This document shows positions 6,144 to 7,324 of a stretch of 7,324 nucleotides of DNA, one piece after another. The stretch comes from Trueperaceae bacterium. Its GTDB lineage: Bacteria; Deinococcota; Deinococci; Deinococcales; Trueperaceae. Position 1 is the stretch's first letter; each line of letters opens with the position of its first letter. The notes below the pieces were generated by a model, which was not told where the DNA came from, did not search any database, and worked only from the letters and a program-made list of their open reading frames with translations. The stretch spans positions 1-7,324 of the forward strand of contig SKWV01000423.1 of NCBI GenBank assembly GCA_007128755.1, written 5' to 3'. Made by a program: the position numbers and the translations under genes.

Positions 6144-6599
6144 TCAGTCGGCGGGAGGGGCGTCGAGCACGAAGCCGCTCAAGGACTCCGTGTCGGCGGG
6201 GAGCGGTTCGGACCCGCTCGCGTAGCCGTTCTCGAGCAGCACGTAGGCGAGGATGGCCGCGTAGGTCTCGTCGTCCAGGCTGCCCGGGGCGTCGAACGGC
6301 ATCTCGGTGCGCATGATCTCGAACGGGCGCGAGAGCCGGGCGTCGCGGAAGGCGAAGCGGTCGAGCGGCGCGAGCGACGGCCCCACGCCGCCCGCGAGGT
6401 CGGGGCCGTGACAGCGTGCGCACGACTCCGCGTACGCTTCACGACCGATCTCCGCCTGCTCCAGGGTGAACACGCCGCTCGACACCGGCACCGGTGACGA
6501 CGTGAGGCCCTCGCCGCCGGCCACCGTGACCAGGGCGAGCACCAAGACCGGAACCAGCCCGGCGCGTGACTCGACGCGGCGCGTCGGACGTGCGTTCAT
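6144..6599 (-). CDS. Monohaem class I c-type cytochrome, secreted
   Basis: Electron carrier on the outer side of the cytoplasmic membrane, 151 residues. An N-terminal hydrophobic stretch at about 13-28 is a signal peptide or anchor. The haem-binding motif CARCH is at 60-64, preceded by the usual helix (EIGREAYAESCARCH), and GPDLAGGVGPSL follows as in class I cytochromes. M100 in TEMPFDAPGSL is the probable sixth ligand, and the C-terminal helix is DDETYAAILAYVLLENGY at 109-126. The frame stays open far upstream, but ATG at 6599 is clearly the start because AGGAGGT lies at 6610-6604 and the signal peptide begins there. The domain resembles cytochromes serving periplasmic dehydrogenases, but no dehydrogenase is visible here, so its donor and acceptor are unknown. 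It is first in a unit with the small secreted protein. Confidence 0.9.
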   Translation of the reverse strand: MNARPTRRVESRAGLVPVLVLALVTVAGGEGLTSSPVPVSSGVFTLEQAEIGREAYAESCARCHGPDLAGGVGPSLAPLDRFAFRDARLSRPFEIMRTEMPFDAPGSLDDETYAAILAYVLLENGYASGSEPLPADTESLSGFVLDAPPAD

Positions 6600-6603
6600 G
6601 ATC

Positions 6604-6610
6604 ACCTCCT
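6604..6610 (-). promoter_or_regulatory. Strong ribosome binding site of the cytochrome c gene
   Basis: AGGAGGT on the minus strand lies 4 bases before the ATG at 6599. It decides the start against the long in-frame upstream extension that runs through the intergenic region and antisense to the next gene. Confidence 0.8.
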
Positions 6611-6620
6611 CGTGGGCGAC

Positions 6621-6650
6621 AGTATGGGGGCTCGCGAACCCAGAACGCAA
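6621..6650 (-). promoter_or_regulatory. Candidate promoter of the cytochrome c unit
   Basis: On the minus strand, TTGCGT (6650-6645) and CATACT (6626-6621) are separated by 18 bases. The -10 matches TATAAT at four of six positions and the -35 keeps TTG. Transcription would start near 6614, giving a leader of about 15 bases that reaches straight into the ribosome binding site. Confidence 0.4.
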
Positions 6651-6695
6651 GTCGCGCGTGAGGGCACACGCGGCCGGATCCCGTGGCGGACGGGG

Positions 6696-6701
6696 TACAA
6701 T
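6696..6701 (+). promoter_or_regulatory. Candidate -10 element for the solute-binding protein gene
   Basis: TACAAT is a five-of-six -10 match on the plus strand, about 100 bases before the gene. No -35 hexamer is visible at 16-18 bases upstream, so an activator would be needed if it is used. The rest of the 201-base divergent gap (6600-6800) shows no gene and no clear palindromic operator. Confidence 0.3.
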
Positions 6702-6787
6702 GCCCGCACCCGAACGCGCCCTCCGAACCGACTGGCGCAGGATAGGACCTTCTACTCGCAGAGCCGGTACGTGGGGCGCGATGGGAG

Positions 6788-6794
6788 AAGGAGG
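6788..6794 (+). promoter_or_regulatory. Strong ribosome binding site of the family-1 solute-binding protein
   Basis: AAGGAGG ends six bases before the ATG at 6801, ideal spacing, and fixes the start of the secreted product. Confidence 0.8.
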
Positions 6795-6800
6795 AAGTCG

Positions 6801-7324
6801 ATGGACGTCAAGCAACGTGCCGTACGGAGTGGGCTCGCGTTGATCGTCACGCTGCTCGCCGTGTCCCTGAGCGCGTCGGTGGTGGCGCAGACGACGCTCC
6901 GGATCGCCGAGCATCCCGGGCCCCACGTCGAACCGATGGAGGAGTACTTCATCCCGCTCTACGAAGAACTGACCGGCGTGCAGATCATCATGGAGGTCCT
7001 GCCGCCCGATCAGCTGTGGCAGCGCATGCAACTCGAGGCCCAGGCGAACAGCGACTACTACGACATCGGCTACCACAGCCCCGGCTGGTTCGGGTACTAC
7101 CACCAGAAGGTGGCCGGCCTCGACGATCTCATCGAAGAGCATGGCTTCGACATCGGCCAGTACTCGCAGGCCGTCATCGACTCGCACATGACGAACGATG
7201 CGTTGCGTCCAGGCGAGATCATCGCGATCGCGCGCAACCCGCAGACGCCCATCTACGCCTACCGCATGGATTGGTTCGAGCACCCCGACGAGCGCGCGGC
7301 CTTCGAGGCCGAGTACGGCCGCCC
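6801..7324 (+). CDS. Family-1 extracellular solute-binding protein, sugar-type ABC transporter (3' end outside window)
   Basis: Secreted receptor of a probable carbohydrate ABC importer; 174 codons are visible of an expected 400-550. Residues 1-29 are a Sec signal peptide with basic residues K4, R6 and R9, a hydrophobic core at about 11-25, and VVA|QT cleavage after A29. The mature start TTLRIAEHPGPHVEPMEEYFIPLYEELTG is the first strand and helix of the family-1 fold. It is followed by VQIIMEVLPPDQLWQRMQLEAQANSDYYDIGYHSP, the usual block in which target substrates are approached by aromatic residues. No lipobox cysteine is seen. The start is fixed by the ribosome binding site at 6788-6794. 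It points away from the cytochrome unit, and permease genes would be expected to the right. The specificity cannot be told from this part. Confidence 0.85.
   Translation, partial: MDVKQRAVRSGLALIVTLLAVSLSASVVAQTTLRIAEHPGPHVEPMEEYFIPLYEELTGVQIIMEVLPPDQLWQRMQLEAQANSDYYDIGYHSPGWFGYYHQKVAGLDDLIEEHGFDIGQYSQAVIDSHMTNDALRPGEIIAIARNPQTPIYAYRMDWFEHPDERAAFEAEYGR

Noticed and set aside
6600..7283. Upstream extension of the cytochrome c frame to an ATG near 7283
   Set aside because: It runs antisense to the solute-binding protein gene and through the control region. The AGGAGGT at 6610-6604 and the signal peptide place the start at 6599.
1..7324. CRISPR arrays, tRNA or rRNA genes, insertion sequences or phage/defence genes
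   Set aside because: No repeat-spacer pattern, cloverleaf, transposase motifs or terminal inverted repeats were seen; apart from small gaps the window is filled by transport, regulatory and redox genes.

Overview
The window is high-GC bacterial DNA (coding genes with strong G/C third-position bias) from an organism with a periplasm or equivalent extracytoplasmic space: four gene products carry Sec-type signal peptides and one is a c-type cytochrome. Several starts have strong AGGAGG-type ribosome binding sites. The sequence alone does not fix the taxon. The style of the secreted proteins and the GC content would suit Deinococcota of the Trueperaceae type or a high-GC proteobacterium; this is a weak guess.

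Layout. (1) Positions 1-1692, minus strand: a two-gene unit encoding a HAD-IIA (NagD/AraL-like) phosphatase followed by a SorC-family sugar-binding regulator that runs off the left edge. (2) Positions 1693-2002: a divergent control region with a TTGACA/TGTCAA palindrome lying on the -35 of a plus-strand promoter. (3) Positions 2003-5576, plus strand: a complete PhnD-C-E-E ABC importer (binding protein, ATPase and two permeases). A long two-tier RNA hairpin separates the binding-protein gene from the ATPase gene, and the ATPase and permease genes are joined by 4-base overlaps. (4) Positions 5577-5681: a strong hairpin between converging operons. (5) Positions 5682-6599, minus strand: a monohaem cytochrome c and a small secreted protein of unknown function, probably co-transcribed. 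(6) Positions 6600-6800: a second divergent control region. (7) From 6801, plus strand: the first 174 codons of a family-1 extracellular solute-binding protein, presumably the first gene of a sugar-type ABC transporter.

How it fits together. The importer belongs to the phosphate/phosphite/phosphonate class, but no C-P lyase, phosphonatase or phosphite dehydrogenase gene is visible. Its divergent partners are a phosphatase and a regulator from a family that usually senses phosphorylated sugars or polyols. The simplest model is an uptake-and-dephosphorylation locus for a phosphate ester (or an unidentified phosphonate), with the SorC protein acting on the shared control region. The importer class and the domain calls are well supported; the substrate and the regulatory circuit are inference.
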